From Taenia hydatigena (taxonomy: Eukaryota > Platyhelminthes > Cestoda > Cyclophyllidea > Taeniidae), in assembly GCA_036345935.2 (NCBI GenBank), contig JADWOT020000004.1, forward strand, positions 20,565,155 to 20,629,154: a stretch of DNA of 64,000 nucleotides, in the 5' to 3' direction. Shown here in pieces: positions 36,961-52,519 of the stretch (position 1 is its first letter; each line of letters opens with the position of its first letter). The notes beneath the pieces were generated by a model. That model was not told the origin of the DNA and made no database searches. It saw only the letters and a list, made by a program, of their open reading frames with translations. Position numbers and translations under genes: made by a program.

Positions 36961-38651
36961 TAGAGCACACTGCACTGCTTCCACAGTTTGGGCGATGGTT
37001 GAACTCGAAGTCCCTCACCTTCTTCCAAGCAGTCATGAGGTATGTCAGCATAGAAGCCTTGGTTATCACTAGAGCGCAGGGATGTGGGTGAAGCAGGATC
37101 TGCTTACGTGCACGAAAAGCTGTGTGGCCAAGGCACTAGTCCAATCATGGAGACGAAGTGTGCTCGATCATTAGTTCCATTTTAGCAAACATAAGTAAAG
37201 TACTTAATCGTATTCCTCTCTCACTCAAGTGTGTTGTCATTTGCTTCTACTTTAACCATTGCAAGAGCCCTTCCTCTAATTCTCACTCACCTCCTTTTTA
37301 CACTTCTCGTTTGTGATTTAGGTGTTGTCCTACCTACTACTCACTTTTCATCGCCTACCCGCTTCAATTCCGACATATCAAGTCGACAACCATATAAAAA
37401 CACGCACATGCCAGTGAGATCCATTCATACTATCATATCATAGATGCGCCTACCTGTTTTTAACTTCTACAGATGAGCTAAGTACAAGGTAGGTTAATAA
37501 ATTGCCGTGCTGACTACAGGGTAGCATTTCCTACGCCTCACTGGGTTGGTCAGTGAAAGCACAGCGGGTATACACAAGACGGTCAAAGAACTGATATGAG
37601 CAAAGGCGTTGCAGGAATTCTCCGAGTCGTCTTGATGAATAAGGTAGTCTAAAGACTGGCAAATAAAACATAGAAATGATGCTCATCAATGGATCGCTTT
37701 GTCTAATCAAAAGTAGGTACAATAGTTAAAAGGGGTAAAGTTGGAGGCCTCTTCGAAGACAAAATTCCATACGATCCAATGCTGGACGATATAAAGGAAT
37801 GGGAATCGGGATAGGAGGACTTTTTCGGATCCTTCCGAGCAACATTCGAGGCGGCCACACCGGATGATTCTTACGGTCCTCTCGATTTTTACAATCGTCA
37901 CATATGCACTCTAACTGTACCCAATATCTACGATACCAAGTGGATTTCTCCTTCAATAGCATCCCATGCAGCAGTCAGTTTTACTTCGTCAGTGTCCGAG
38001 TCTACTTAGCTGGCTGGACTCTCTTGTCAAAGTACCAGCAATTGGACAGCATACCCCGCTTTTGCGCATCTTCACCAAAGGCATGCAGATCTGCAATGCT
38101 GCAAACACTAGTGCTAGTAAAGTCTCATCCCATCAAGAAACGACTGTCGTGCTGAGTAGCATAAAATCTTTTTGCAAATAATGCCAAGCTCACATCATTA
38201 AGTGCCATAATCGAAGTAGGAAAAAGTTGCTCCCTCTGCAATTCTAGTCAAAACTTGTGCCTCTCTTCTCCGGTGCACGCATATACAGACACGATTCGCA
38301 TGCTACATTTATTGAAGCTTCACTCATCGTCCCTTTCTTTCAACTGCAGAGCGACGAGATCCCGATCGAATTCTTTACATAATATGGATGAAGTGCACGC
38401 TATGTCATCTCCAAAAGTCTTCAGTGACTGAATATGAGGATTGTGCGTATTTTCGTTGTTGTTTGCTTAACACTTTGTTTCCATTTTCAGGCACATGGAT
38501 GGCCACATTGCCATGGCCGGTGAGCCGGTGTCTGAACAATTCCAGTAGCCTCAATCTCTTCTGTTCGCTATACATATATATTCTGCTCAAACATAATATC
38601 TGCATTTGTCCATGGAGAAGTTTAAGGGTGCTGCAAATTGGCAAAGCACAT

Positions 38652-38802
38652 TGTAGCGCCCCAAGACTCCTTTGAAGACCAAAGAAGGCTGATGCTTACG
38701 CCCAATATATATATTCAACAAATGGAAAGAGATTGAAATACTGGCATGGCCCAGCCACCCCAAAAAATCGTGGCTACTACCGGCAGTCAAACAAAGAACT
38801 AC
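38652..38802 (+). mobile_element. TRIM-like solo LTR (copy 3, eroded)
   Basis: It starts TGTAGCGCCCCAAGAC and keeps GGCATGGCCC and CAAACAAAGAACTAC. The right end is degenerate, so a target-site duplication is only partly visible (CACAT against GCAT). Confidence 0.6.
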
Positions 38803-38893
38803 GCATTTAGATTATAAAAAGGAACTGATTTGAATACAATTTTCAAAAGTCTAAAAACACTTGAAGCATGTAAAGGTTTCTCTGAGTAGTTAC

Positions 38894-39078
38894 TGCAATA
38901 CTTCTTTTGTTTGGACTGCCAATTTTTGGTCAGGGATACAGAGGTGGGCATATTGCCCTAGCCGCGAAGGCTGGCCTCAGGTCCATGCCAGTAGCTCATT
39001 CCCCTCTGTCTGTTAAGCATATATTCTATCCTAATGCTCTGCCTTCTTTTGCCTTTAAGAAAGTCTCGAGACGCTACA
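38894..39078 (-). mobile_element. TRIM-like solo LTR (copy 4, reverse orientation)
   Basis: This is the reverse complement of the element. It begins TGCAATACTTC, keeps GCCAGTAGCTCATTCCCC and ends CGCTACA. It lies only 91 bp from copy 3 in inverted orientation, so the pair is not a single element. No exact target-site duplication. Confidence 0.6.
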
Positions 39079-42000
39079 ATACACCTATGATCACAATAAT
39101 CTCTAAAGAAAAACACTTGAAGATATTACAAAATGGTAAGGTATTTGTTAAGTTTGTTAGGAATCCAGATAAAAGTAAAGCGTTTATTGCGAAATCATGT
39201 GTCAGTGCGCAGTGAGTGCGGCACTTCTATGATTTTAAGCAATATTCTGATTCCTAAACCTGCTAATGGCCTTTAAGACTAATATCAAATCAAGCATTAT
39301 AAAGACCAATCGCATCTCCGTACAAATTTGAATACGTGTGCGGCCCTGGCAAGTTGGTAGTGTTTGACTCCGCAAGCAATAGTCAAGTTGTTTGCGAACA
39401 GATCTAATACCGAGGTAAATCGTGATAACTGGACAACTACTGTTTTATCGCAACACTTTACCTATGTTTGGGTGCTCTGATTTCGCCTAGCGCTTGTAAT
39501 GTATGTCACAGACAAACTGAAGACTGCATGATATCAAGCATTGTAATTTGCTGTCTTCTTGGTTAGCCTTCCCGTTCTTCTCCGCTCGCAATTATCTCAG
39601 TGTCAATTGGTGTTGGAGGAGGCTAAAGTCGTGCGCTGCCATGAGTAAATCGGACAATAGTTCGTTGCATTGTATAATCGACAGAGTGCAATAGGCGCAT
39701 GCCTTATGTAGGAATCTCGGCTGCAGTGCATGTGCGAACTGAGGGTCTCCAGTGGGTCCACGCATTGTGAAGCCTCATAAAGTTGTGTGAATGGAAGGGT
39801 AACTTTCCTTAAATATGGGGCATAGTTGTAGCAGAGCAATTTCTTGCACATTCACAGTGTTTTAATCTCGCGTGGCATGAAGTTGTGGGGCTTTCTCGGT
39901 TGCAAGACATTCCAAAGTCGTTAATTTCATTTTAGAGCATCAGACGCATTATTTGAATAACTTTGACTCCGCACAAGTCATTCTCCGCCCGCATGGGGAC
40001 CTCAGCTGCTATTAACTAGTGATAAGGTCGGTTATTTGACATGATTACCGAGGCCAAGGCAAATCAAGGGGTCAGCAAATGACTGCGGTTGGAGTCTTGC
40101 CGTCTTGATTTGGCCGGCATGTAACGTCTCGTGTGGCTGATAGACCCAATACACCCTGGAGCACGCCGGTGACCGTTGCCTCTATGGCTTCTTCAGACGG
40201 GGAAAATTATTATGAACTCTGTCAGTCTCGAGTATGCTCGCTGTTGTGAAACACAGAATATTTTCTTACAGTCGCCACAGTCTAAAGTTTTTTAACTCGG
40301 AGTGGCGCGGTACCGTAGCCGCACCAATGTAGCTAAAGCGGGGGCGTTATCTCTGACCCAATGCATAATAAAACAACGGGTGTTAAATATGAGATTCAGG
40401 TGCTTATTGCTAAAATAAGGCAGTTGGAGGTGGTATGCGTCGTGATGTTTCGTGACTGTTGAGCTGCAGTGGCTCGGCAAATTCGCTGGAGGCAGAGGTA
40501 TCAGAACAGGTTGTAGTTGGGGATATTGCCCCGCGACAGCTTTGCGGCAACTCGTCTGCATCGTGATTTGCGGGAGAAGTCAGACTACAGCGTTGGAGTT
40601 CTTAATGTTAGTCTGATCCCACATTACCACTTCTCGACATTTGAATGAAGGCAGTTGGAGATGCCACTTGATCGAGTAGCTCTGTAATCACGGGGGATGA
40701 GTCAACAGAAAATACTTTGTGGCTGCCTTCCGGCGCTGATTTCCACGTTGTTGATCTATCCAATGGGCACGTAGTATGCAAGTTTTCTGTCTGTGCAATT
40801 CCTGCATCATCGGCGGCATGACGACTGGAAAAAACCCAGTTGTCCATCTGGACTGGTTTGCTGCTTAATTTTAGTGCGTGTAGGGCTGTTGCTATTCTAA
40901 CCCACAAGACCTTGGGGGCAGCAGTAGAGGCTTTTGGTTCCCTTCAGTTTCCTTATTTTGAAGGTGTTTGGGAAAGTGGTGGAAAAACTAGGTGACCACC
41001 TTCTGCCCAATCGCATGCTTCCGCCTATCTGGTCATTCCAAACCATCACATTCCATCCGTTTGTGGGGATAGGATTGCCTAGTGCAAAATAATCCTGTAA
41101 TCCTCGGAGCTCTACAGTAGATGAGGATGTTGACGTCAATGCAATTACTCCTAACCACTGTTCCCAACATTGCTGAGTGGAGACGTCGACAAGTGGCTGA
41201 GGTCGCTTCAGAGCCCTTGCATGTCTTGTCCACAATGCGGTTGATGGTCTCCCTCACACTCCTCCACTGACTACTGAAGCATTTGCTCCATGGAATTCGT
41301 GACGTCTTAATCGTCAAGTGCGGAGTCAAACCAAATTAATAGATGTCCTTAGGCGATTTTCATATGCTTGGACGACGCTAAGTATGACAGCACCGACCAC
41401 CACCTGAGCACATACGTTTCTCCACTGGTCGAAATAAAAGTGGTCATGATTTGCACCTGTGGTAAGTAATGCACACGACGACGCTGAGGACTGAGAATAA
41501 CGCAAAAGATGAGGCTGTTGGTGTCTTAAAGAACGCAATGCTTAAAATGTGTGAAATTGTAGGGGTAAAAGTGATGGATTTGGCTGGGTTAGAGTTTAGA
41601 CAAGGATTCGTCTGTCGGTGGAGACCACCGCCTCTGCCCTAACACAGATGCATCTATGTTGTCAATGCAATGGGACAAGTTGCCATGCGTGCGCGTGTGT
41701 GAAAGTGCAGTCGAGTGAAGCAAATGGTCGACCCGACCGTCCTTCATGTGGGTGATGGCGTCCACGCAGGAAGAACGATTTGTGGAAGCAATCGGAAAGT
41801 CAATTTCCATCTGCTGTCTGAATGATGAAGACGGGGAAATTCAGCGATAGCACTTCTTGGGTTACCTTGCTTAGGCACTGCGTCCCACCTGTTGAGGTGG
41901 ATTACAACTAATATGCATTTTTCCACCTCTGTTTAGATTTGCCAACATTGCAGTTGCTTCAGTCTTCCGCTGAATGATGGAGTAGAGTTGCTATCACAAT

Positions 42001-42200
42001 TCTCACGACTCTCTCTCCAGTGCGATTGTGGATATCGAAGGTAGGTGCGACGTGGCGATTGTACCCCTTCACTCCTATTGCTGAGGAAGTGGACCGTGTC
42101 GGTGAGGGCAAAATGACTGAGATTTTAAGTACTTTGAGGATACAGGATGGGAGTCGACGAAGATGGAGTTGACGAAGTGAAGGAGGTGAGAAAAAGGTGG
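39079..42200. other. no confirmed gene
   Basis: Minus-strand open frames of 70-112 codons occur at 39603-39851, 40608-41235, 41033-41329 and 41589-41926. None carries recognisable motifs or agreed splice sites. A short segment at about 41825-41870 reads VTQEVLSLNFPVFIIQTADG on the minus strand and may be coding, without other support. Confidence 0.4.
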
Positions 42201-42215
42201 ATTAGCTTGGCTGGG

Positions 42216-43816
42216 TTAGACGCACACATTGAGTTGATTGATGTTGTTAATACTTGCTTTGAGGATCGCAGCTGAAACATGGATGGTCATTGAGGTCAAC
42301 ACATGACCCAGCATGGTGTCGCTTTTGGTGAGACTGCACTGAGGACGAGTCGAGGAGTTGCGGCTTCGTGACTTTCCGAGCAGTGCACAACTTACTCGTC
42401 CACAGGAGGAATGCCCTCCTCTTTTCAGGAGTATTTTCATCCTCGCAGGAGTCCTCAGGCTGACGACGAAGAAGGAGGAATAATTGGCCATTCCTTCCCC
42501 TTCTGGGTAGGTTGAGCTTCTATTTTAATGTTGATGCGTCTTGACACCGCGAATACGTTGGTACTGTTCTATGTCGTTTGGCTTAACTGACGAAGACAGG
42601 GAGACAAAGGTGTTGTTGAATAGGCCAAACAAAAGGATGCAGCAGATAGAATTCCGGTGCTCAGCTATGTTAGCAGCAGTGGTCAGACAGATGACTTTGA
42701 TTGTGGGATGAGGAGAGATGGAGATTTTGGATGAAATGGGTAAGATGTGGAGGGAGACGAGAGAAGAAAGTGAATTGTGGGATGCATTCTGCAGCCAGAA
42801 TGCGGACGTCTTTTCTCACAGTTTGTTTGAAGTCTGTGGCTACATGGGGGTGCATGAATGATTGCACTGCTCGATTCTTTGAGCTACTGTCAGAGCGACT
42901 GTGAAGCTGGAAGAGTGTTGATTGTGGTCTGTCGATGGAAGCACTGCCAGTTTCGCAACGACATGGTGATGGTTGTTATGGGTTAGTTCATGGGTAAAAG
43001 AGATGAAATCTCCTGGCAAGGAAACAATAGTGACTTTTCTGCCTACGCGTGCAGTGGCAATGTATCTTTCCTAGGAGTGAGGAAGATAAGAACGTGGGGA
43101 GCGAGAGCCGTGGTTTTGGTGTCGGTGGGTGGCGGGAAGTAAATGAATGGTGCTTACCTGATGGTAATGAGAACCCATTGGCCATGCAGCAGACCTCGAA
43201 GGAGCACTTCTTTACGTTGGCGTTGCTGACGTGAACCTGATTCTGCAACGAGGCAGTGGAAGTAGACGAGGCATTGTCTTCGTGGACATGACCACACCGC
43301 AGGACGTAGGGACTAGCCTTGAAGTGCGACCTTATGAACAAAGTGGCAAAAGGCATCATTGTACAACCTCCATATTCTCGTGCCGTGTCGAATCCCGCTC
43401 GACAGTGAATGCAACGTACTGTCACGGTCCTGGCGTGTGACAGCAGACAGGGTTGCAAGCAGAATGTATGTCCTCATGGTAGGCTGTAGGGATCCTCATC
43501 CTTCTCGGCACAATGGAGAGGACAAAAGAAGTCTACCACTGTCTTCCACACTACTGCGTCCCATTCCCTCATGTCTGCCAGGATCTTTGTAAATCCTCCA
43601 ATCTGACTGCACTTCTTTGTGCAATCGCGCTGTTTGATTTGGCCGGTTTGGTATGTCATGAACTCCTTGTACAGGAGGTCGCCTTGCACTCCTGCGAAGG
43701 TTACTGGTTGACCAATAGGGGTGGAGAACACCGGTCTCTGATTCCTTGATGTACGTCTCCGCATTAGGTGGAGTAGCGCTCACAACTCCTAAATTGATAA
43801 ATACAAATAATTTCAA
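42216..43816 (-). other. candidate minus-strand multi-exon gene or gene remnant, unknown product
   Basis: Several exon-like minus-strand segments lie in series. 43474-43764 reads FAGVQGDLLYKEFMTYQTGQ and ends FFCPLHCAEKDEDPYSLP. 43313-43477 starts MRTYILLATLSAVTRQ, which resembles a signal peptide. The frame 42988-43458 includes VKKCSFEVCCMANGFSLPSG followed directly by a donor GTAAGC at about 43157. After an acceptor CACTCCTAG a further frame reads VGRKVTIVSLPGDFISFTH. Near 42810 another reads KDVRILAAECIPQ. Phases do not join cleanly (the donor is phase 1, the best downstream frame phase 0). It is therefore either mis-modelled or decayed. No family recognised. Confidence 0.3.
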
Positions 43817-43968
43817 AGAAGAGAGGAAAGTGAAGGCAAAGAATAATGGTCACCAGAGAGGGTGGAAATGATAGTAGTTAGTTGGCAAAGTTAGAGAGTG
43901 GAGAGGTGAAAAACTGATATAGTAGGGAGGAAATGTGAGTAATATGTAAAGCCAAAGCAAACTACTCT

Positions 43969-44169
43969 GTAGTACATCGTTTGTTGGAACTACCGATTTC
44001 GGTCAAGGTCAAAGAGGTGGCCGTACTGCCCTAGCTGCGTGGGCTGGCCTCCGGGCCATGCCAGCAGCCTATTTCCCTCTATCCGTTAAATATATATGTA
44101 TACATATATACATATTCTACCCTAGCATTCTGCCTTCCTTTGTCTTCGAGGAAGCCTCGGGATGCTACA
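43969..44169 (-). mobile_element. TRIM-like solo LTR (copy 5, reverse orientation)
   Basis: About 201 bp, reverse complement of the element. It begins TGTAGTACATCG, contains GGGCCATGCCAGCAGCC and ends ATGCTACA. A (TA)-rich expansion lies inside it near 44091-44115. No matching target-site duplication was found, so it is probably older. Confidence 0.65.
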
Positions 44170-45163
44170 ATTGTCCAAAGTAAAAAAAGCAAAGGGAAGA
44201 ACAAGGATAAACAAAAGAGAAGCGACGTGTTTGCCAAAGTAAGACGAGAAGAAAATGCCATCATTTTATCTCCACCACGTTATTCATGGTTAAACTAAAT
44301 GCTCACTTTTAAGCGCAAATGAAAATTTGGTAGGAAAATATTAAGACTGTTCTGATATAAATTATGAAAAGAACCTCTGACAACATCTCTTATATGTATG
44401 CAATTATGAGTTCGTGTCAAAATAACTGTTACCAAATTTCAATCTATCTAATCTTCACACGATAAAAAACACTGTCTAAAAGACCACTTTTAAAATTTTC
44501 GCATGGCTTGAATTACCTTGATTTGATTTATGAATACGATCGGGCTTCAAATTCGACTTGAAATCGTTCTGTTTAGCTAACACTGTGGTTTCGCAAGCTA
44601 GTCTTTGGGCCCAACTTAATAAATTAAAAATTTGGTAAATGTTTTTGCGTCATATGCATTAAGAGATACCAGTTCACTATTACGTCACTTTTAGTTTATA
44701 TACATTGAATTCCCATTTGTCTAGGTTGTTAATCGTTGGTCATTTTTCAATAAAGGATATCCATTGCTCCTGTAATAGATAGTTTCGTAAGTCTTGTGTA
44801 ACATACCATTTTTGGCATAAAGTCATACCTTTTAAATCAGTTTGCGAATCCGAAACCTGAAGCAGTTAATGTGTACTATAAACTCGACATGTCCTCCATC
44901 TGAGAAAAAACAGGACATTTCTCTTTAAACGAAAAATTACCCGTAATGGCTCCAAGAGTCAGTAAGTTGTGCACATGGCTAAGATTGTATTCCAAATTTT
45001 GTTCGCACAGTTTGACGAAGACTAGGTGACACATCGTTCTTTAACATCCAAGTTTTAAATTCTCCAACTCACCTGCCTTTATCAGTTTGTAAGAAGCATT
45101 ATCCTAGAAGATGAAATACGTGAATAGGAACTTTGTACATTTGTGTTAATTTTAGACTCCGAA

Positions 45164-48674
<3,511 letters not shown>

Positions 48675-48811
48675 TCCACCCTACTTCTGTTCACCACTTG
48701 CATTGCTTTGTCAAGTGTTGTTGTGTAAAAGCAGTTGAGTTGGTTCCTTTTTGCACTGCTCGTAATTGGTAGACCTCAACCGAGCTAGTTTCGGTCCCTG
48801 CCTTTTGCGTG

Positions 48812-48817
48812 AATAAA
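48812..48817 (+). terminator. polyadenylation signal AATAAA of the Src-type kinase
   Basis: AATAAA 138 nt after the stop codon, in the GAATAAAATC context. It is the first such hexamer downstream. Confidence 0.6.
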
Positions 48818-49239
48818 ATCAACACCGATTGGTGGTTGTATTTATGCATCCACTGGCTGGGAGGGTTCGGGCACTTGCCGTCCAAACTCATGGCTTACCC
48901 AACAATTCATCAACAATGCAAAGTACGTCGTCAGCATTCTTTTGTGTTTGTGAGAGGATGAACTACCATTTGGAACAATAACCCAGTTGGTTGTGAAGTA
49001 GGGATAACGCGAGCCCCACTATCAAAGCCAGAAATAGGTACATCACATTCAGATCGTGATTCAAATTCACTGGATTGCATATGATTCGCAGGAACTTTGT
49101 GATCCATTTAAACTACTTTGGTCCCCGGCAAAGAGACTAGCAGAACATTTGGAAAACAGTTGTCAATGCGTAGTGGCTGTTAAAGTGGTTGTAAGAGGTC
49201 ACGTTTTGATTCTCCAGTTCCTTAATCTTGGAGACTCGG

Positions 49240-49610
49240 ATCCACTGCAGCATCACATTCGACGTGTATCCACTCAAATGCGTCTCAACCATCCTCCGCC
49301 ACCGACTTGACCTCCGTTCTTCGATGTCAACTTACTAACTAAATGAGTTTCGTAGGCAAAACGATGCGAGGAAGTGAGCAGGAGGTTATCAGGCGTAGTC
49401 ATAGCACCAAAGCATAGGTACACGACTTTCAAAAATTGCCAGCAAGTGCATCCTCAGCAATCAATCAGCGAATGCCTTTGGCACAGGAATCTCTAACTAG
49501 AGATCCACTAAAAATTCGGTGGCTCGTAATCGAACGCATCGTGATGCTTAACAATGCATCGCCAATTTGTGTTTCGCATCTACAGATGACGAGGTAGTTA
49601 GTGATACACC
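49240..49610 (+). repeat. old third copy of the distal part of the inverted-repeat arm
   Basis: Collinear with 24210-24600: GGATCCACTGCAGCA / GGATCCACCACAGCA, AATGCGTCTCAACC / AATGCGTCTCTACC, GTGCATCCTC-GC-ATCAATCA / GTGCATCCTCGACTATTAACCA and GCCTTTGGCA / GTCTTTGGCA. It is much more diverged than the two arms are from each other, so it reflects an earlier duplication. Confidence 0.5.
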
Positions 49611-50939
49611 CCACCCCGCGTGTCACCTGTGAAGACGCCGAGTGGAGTGATGCCACATCACACATTCGTGTTTGATAAACCACGAAGACGATATCATCAT
49701 CCTCTCCATTTCCAGATGGTATAGCACATGAGCACGGATATCCATTTCGATGGGTAGCAAAATAACACGGACCCAAATTACCTCATCTTGAGAATTGACC
49801 TAGATTTCAGAGGTCTGAGATGATGGAAGGAGAAGTTCGAGGTGAGGCCAACAGAGGCCCCTATATCAGCTGCAGTATTTAGCTACTACCACAAGCGTTA
49901 ACTGAATCAGAAGAAATCAAAGCAGACAGTAAAGACATCAGAATGAAACATGTAAACGTTATAAGCAAAATCGTCTTCCGACCTTCAGGTTTCAAGAGTC
50001 GACTTGCATGGAACAGTAAGCGAGGTGGTATTGGCTCAACCGTTCAAGGAGATTACAAACGATGGGGTGGAACATGATGATGCTTAAGGGAAACAGTGAA
50101 CGTCATCTTTACTGCACAATCAAACCTCATTCTCAGCAATCGCTGTTCTCCCCACATTAAAGTTGTCCCTTGAAGTAGACTGACAAAACTGAAACCAGTC
50201 GACACACTGATCAAAGCCAAGGTCTGTGGTCTAGCGTGGATCGAAAGATGGACGAGTAAATTGCAGCTTCCGAGGAAGAAGAAAGTAGAACCATACGAAC
50301 CGTAAATCGTCCGTAAAGAGGCACCCCCACCACGAGCTCACGATGTACGCTTTGATTCCTTCTTCAGGCTACATCTTTTTTTTAAAATCCAATGTCATAT
50401 GAGCTGTTTCGAGTAGTACGCGGAGTATTCTGAGTTAAGTCGACACGGCGCCCCGACATTCCCCAAAGACTAAAGACGACATGAAACTGGGACGGAATGC
50501 ATACAAATGTTTGGGTGCACTGACAAGGCCCAGGTGTCCCCCACCAGACAAAGTTGCAAAGGCTGACCGAGACCTCGGCAAACAACAAATGCATCGCACT
50601 AAACTACCTGTCTGAAACGCTTCGGTTGGCAGCAAATCGTGACGCATGACAATTTTCTTGCGACACATCTTCCCAAGTCGTCTCTGAAGTCACAATTCGT
50701 CACAGCAGTGCAGGTGTCTAATCCAAAGTCCATGTCATTTAGCTGAACGTAAAATCAAAGATATTCACATGAAATGGATGGGGAGTTTACCTGCCATGCC
50801 CATCACTTAAGCCCTTTGTGTTCTACGTGATCATAATTGCCTTCGCTTATAAAGCTATAAGATCGGCATAAGTTTTTGTAAAATTTTATTAATAGCTGGA
50901 AGTTTTGCTAGTTCTTGGGGAAAAGAGGCAGCACATTGA

Positions 50940-51176
50940 GTGTACTTCCGACACCGTTTTCCATCTCCAAAGTTAGATCTCAGTGTTGCCTCGCATTGCT
51001 GCGCGCCATTTGTGCACTCAACTGAACGACGACCACAGCAATGGAGTGGAGAAACTGTTGCACTCCTTGCGTTGATATTCCTGGTTGGTGTAACAATAAA
51101 TACGATCGGCTGCAAATGTTGTGCTGAATACATCTCTTCGATGGGAGGCGGAAGACTAATTCAAACCTCATGCTAG
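50940..51176 (+). other. possible C-terminal exon with one membrane segment
   Basis: The frame reads ASHCCAPFVHSTERRPQQWS followed by a hydrophobic run VALLALIFLVGVTINTIG and then CKCCAEYISSMGGG, ending at a stop. This could be a transmembrane anchor with a short Cys-containing tail. No upstream partner exon was found, so it is tentative. Confidence 0.25.
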
Positions 51177-52033
51177 ACGAGAACTCTGCCTCAATTGAGG
51201 TAAATAGGAGCCCACCACCCTGTACTGCTTCTCATTCCACTAAATAGATCACAGTTCAATTAGTCTGTCGAGTCGTGAGGTGGTCGGGGAGAAGAGGAGG
51301 TGAACGAGAATCGTGCTACACAAACACATTCAAAGAGAAAGTTGAGGACGACACTTCGAAATTTCTGGGCTAGTGACAGCGGTGGGGGTAGGGAGTAGGG
51401 AGAATCCAAATGCAGACCTTTCAATAGGCTATAAGACGGCAGGTAAGGATGAACGACTTTTCACTTTTGGTCACTGCATGTGAGGTGACTCAGTTTCAGT
51501 ATCGTGGACACCAAAGCCACCAGTTTTGGAGGACACGTGTAGGGAAGAAAAGTGAGCCGGTAATCCGACTCGATTCTTTAATCTTGTTGGTGAGGACTGC
51601 AACCGTAGAATTGCAGACACCTCTATTTTCTGTCACTGCTCACCGTTGACTCGTGGCGTAATGCGCAATGATGTAAAGACGCCTGCTTACTTAGCACCGC
51701 AAGCTACACTTATGGCAGCTGCAAGATGAGGAGGTAGATGAGAGATGATGAAGTTGAGGAAGTAGGGGAGGATGAAGCATATGGGTTGAAGGAGTTGAAA
51801 GCAGAAAGGGATAAGAATGAGGATGGGAAATAGAATGAGGCCAAGGCAGAGGAGTGCATGTCCGATCACCACAGTCGGAGTCGCAGCTGACGGTGGGTCA
51901 CATGTAACAAGGCCCTTCCAAGCACATTTGTCCACCACTATCACAACCACATGTACACCTTTGTAGAGACTGTTTGCCTGTTGCCACATGGCTCTCAACC
52001 CCAACGCTCTGAACACAAGAGCGGCAGGAGAGG

Positions 52034-52446
52034 AGTCATCGTCAGCAAAGCCAGCCCTGCACATACCCGAACCAGTGTCCACAACAAGCGGAATCATTTC
52101 AGCAGCCACTTTCCCTCCCTATGACACAAATAAGGTAGAGTTTCAAATGGTTTCTTGGGCTTTTATGCCGTCACTGCACTCAAGTAGCCTATAAGATGGG
52201 TGTTGTCATCGCTTGGCACTACTTCAACCACACTGCGTCGGTGGAGACTCTCATTTCTCGATTTCCATCACGCACATTTGTGAAAACTTCAAACACTCCT
52301 TATGCTTTAGATGATGGGAGTTTGTCAGGACTTTGTTTGAGTTGATTGCTTGAGACAGGTTGGGTTGTTTGAGTCTGGCAAGGTGTTTCGAGGCCTGCTA
52401 TTCTATGAGCTCCCTTGATCCACACTATGGAATAACTGAGGTACTG
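52034..52446 (-). pseudogene. truncated actin copy: N-terminal codons plus promoter only
   Basis: These 413 bp match 58798-59210 without an indel. They carry the first ~25 actin codons (start at 52109, [20 protein letters not shown]) and the upstream promoter region. After FADDD the sequence leaves actin abruptly, although the frame stays open to 51687 by chance. The initiator is GTG rather than ATG, exactly as in actin C. No actin body follows, so this is a truncated pseudogene with a retained promoter. Confidence 0.8.
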
Positions 52447-52519
52447 TGCAATTTTCTACAACAGAGGTTAGCGCTACAAATTTAGCCTTTGTTTCACTCA
52501 CTTATTTCATTGCATCCAA

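Noticed and set aside
38652..39078. A complete small retroelement bounded by two LTRs
   Set aside because: The two LTR copies are in opposite orientation and 91 bp apart; a genuine element needs direct LTRs.
51687..52033. Continuation of the actin fragment as a 140-codon protein
   Set aside because: Actin similarity stops abruptly at the duplication break; the remaining hydrophobic tail has no actin relation and no splice support.
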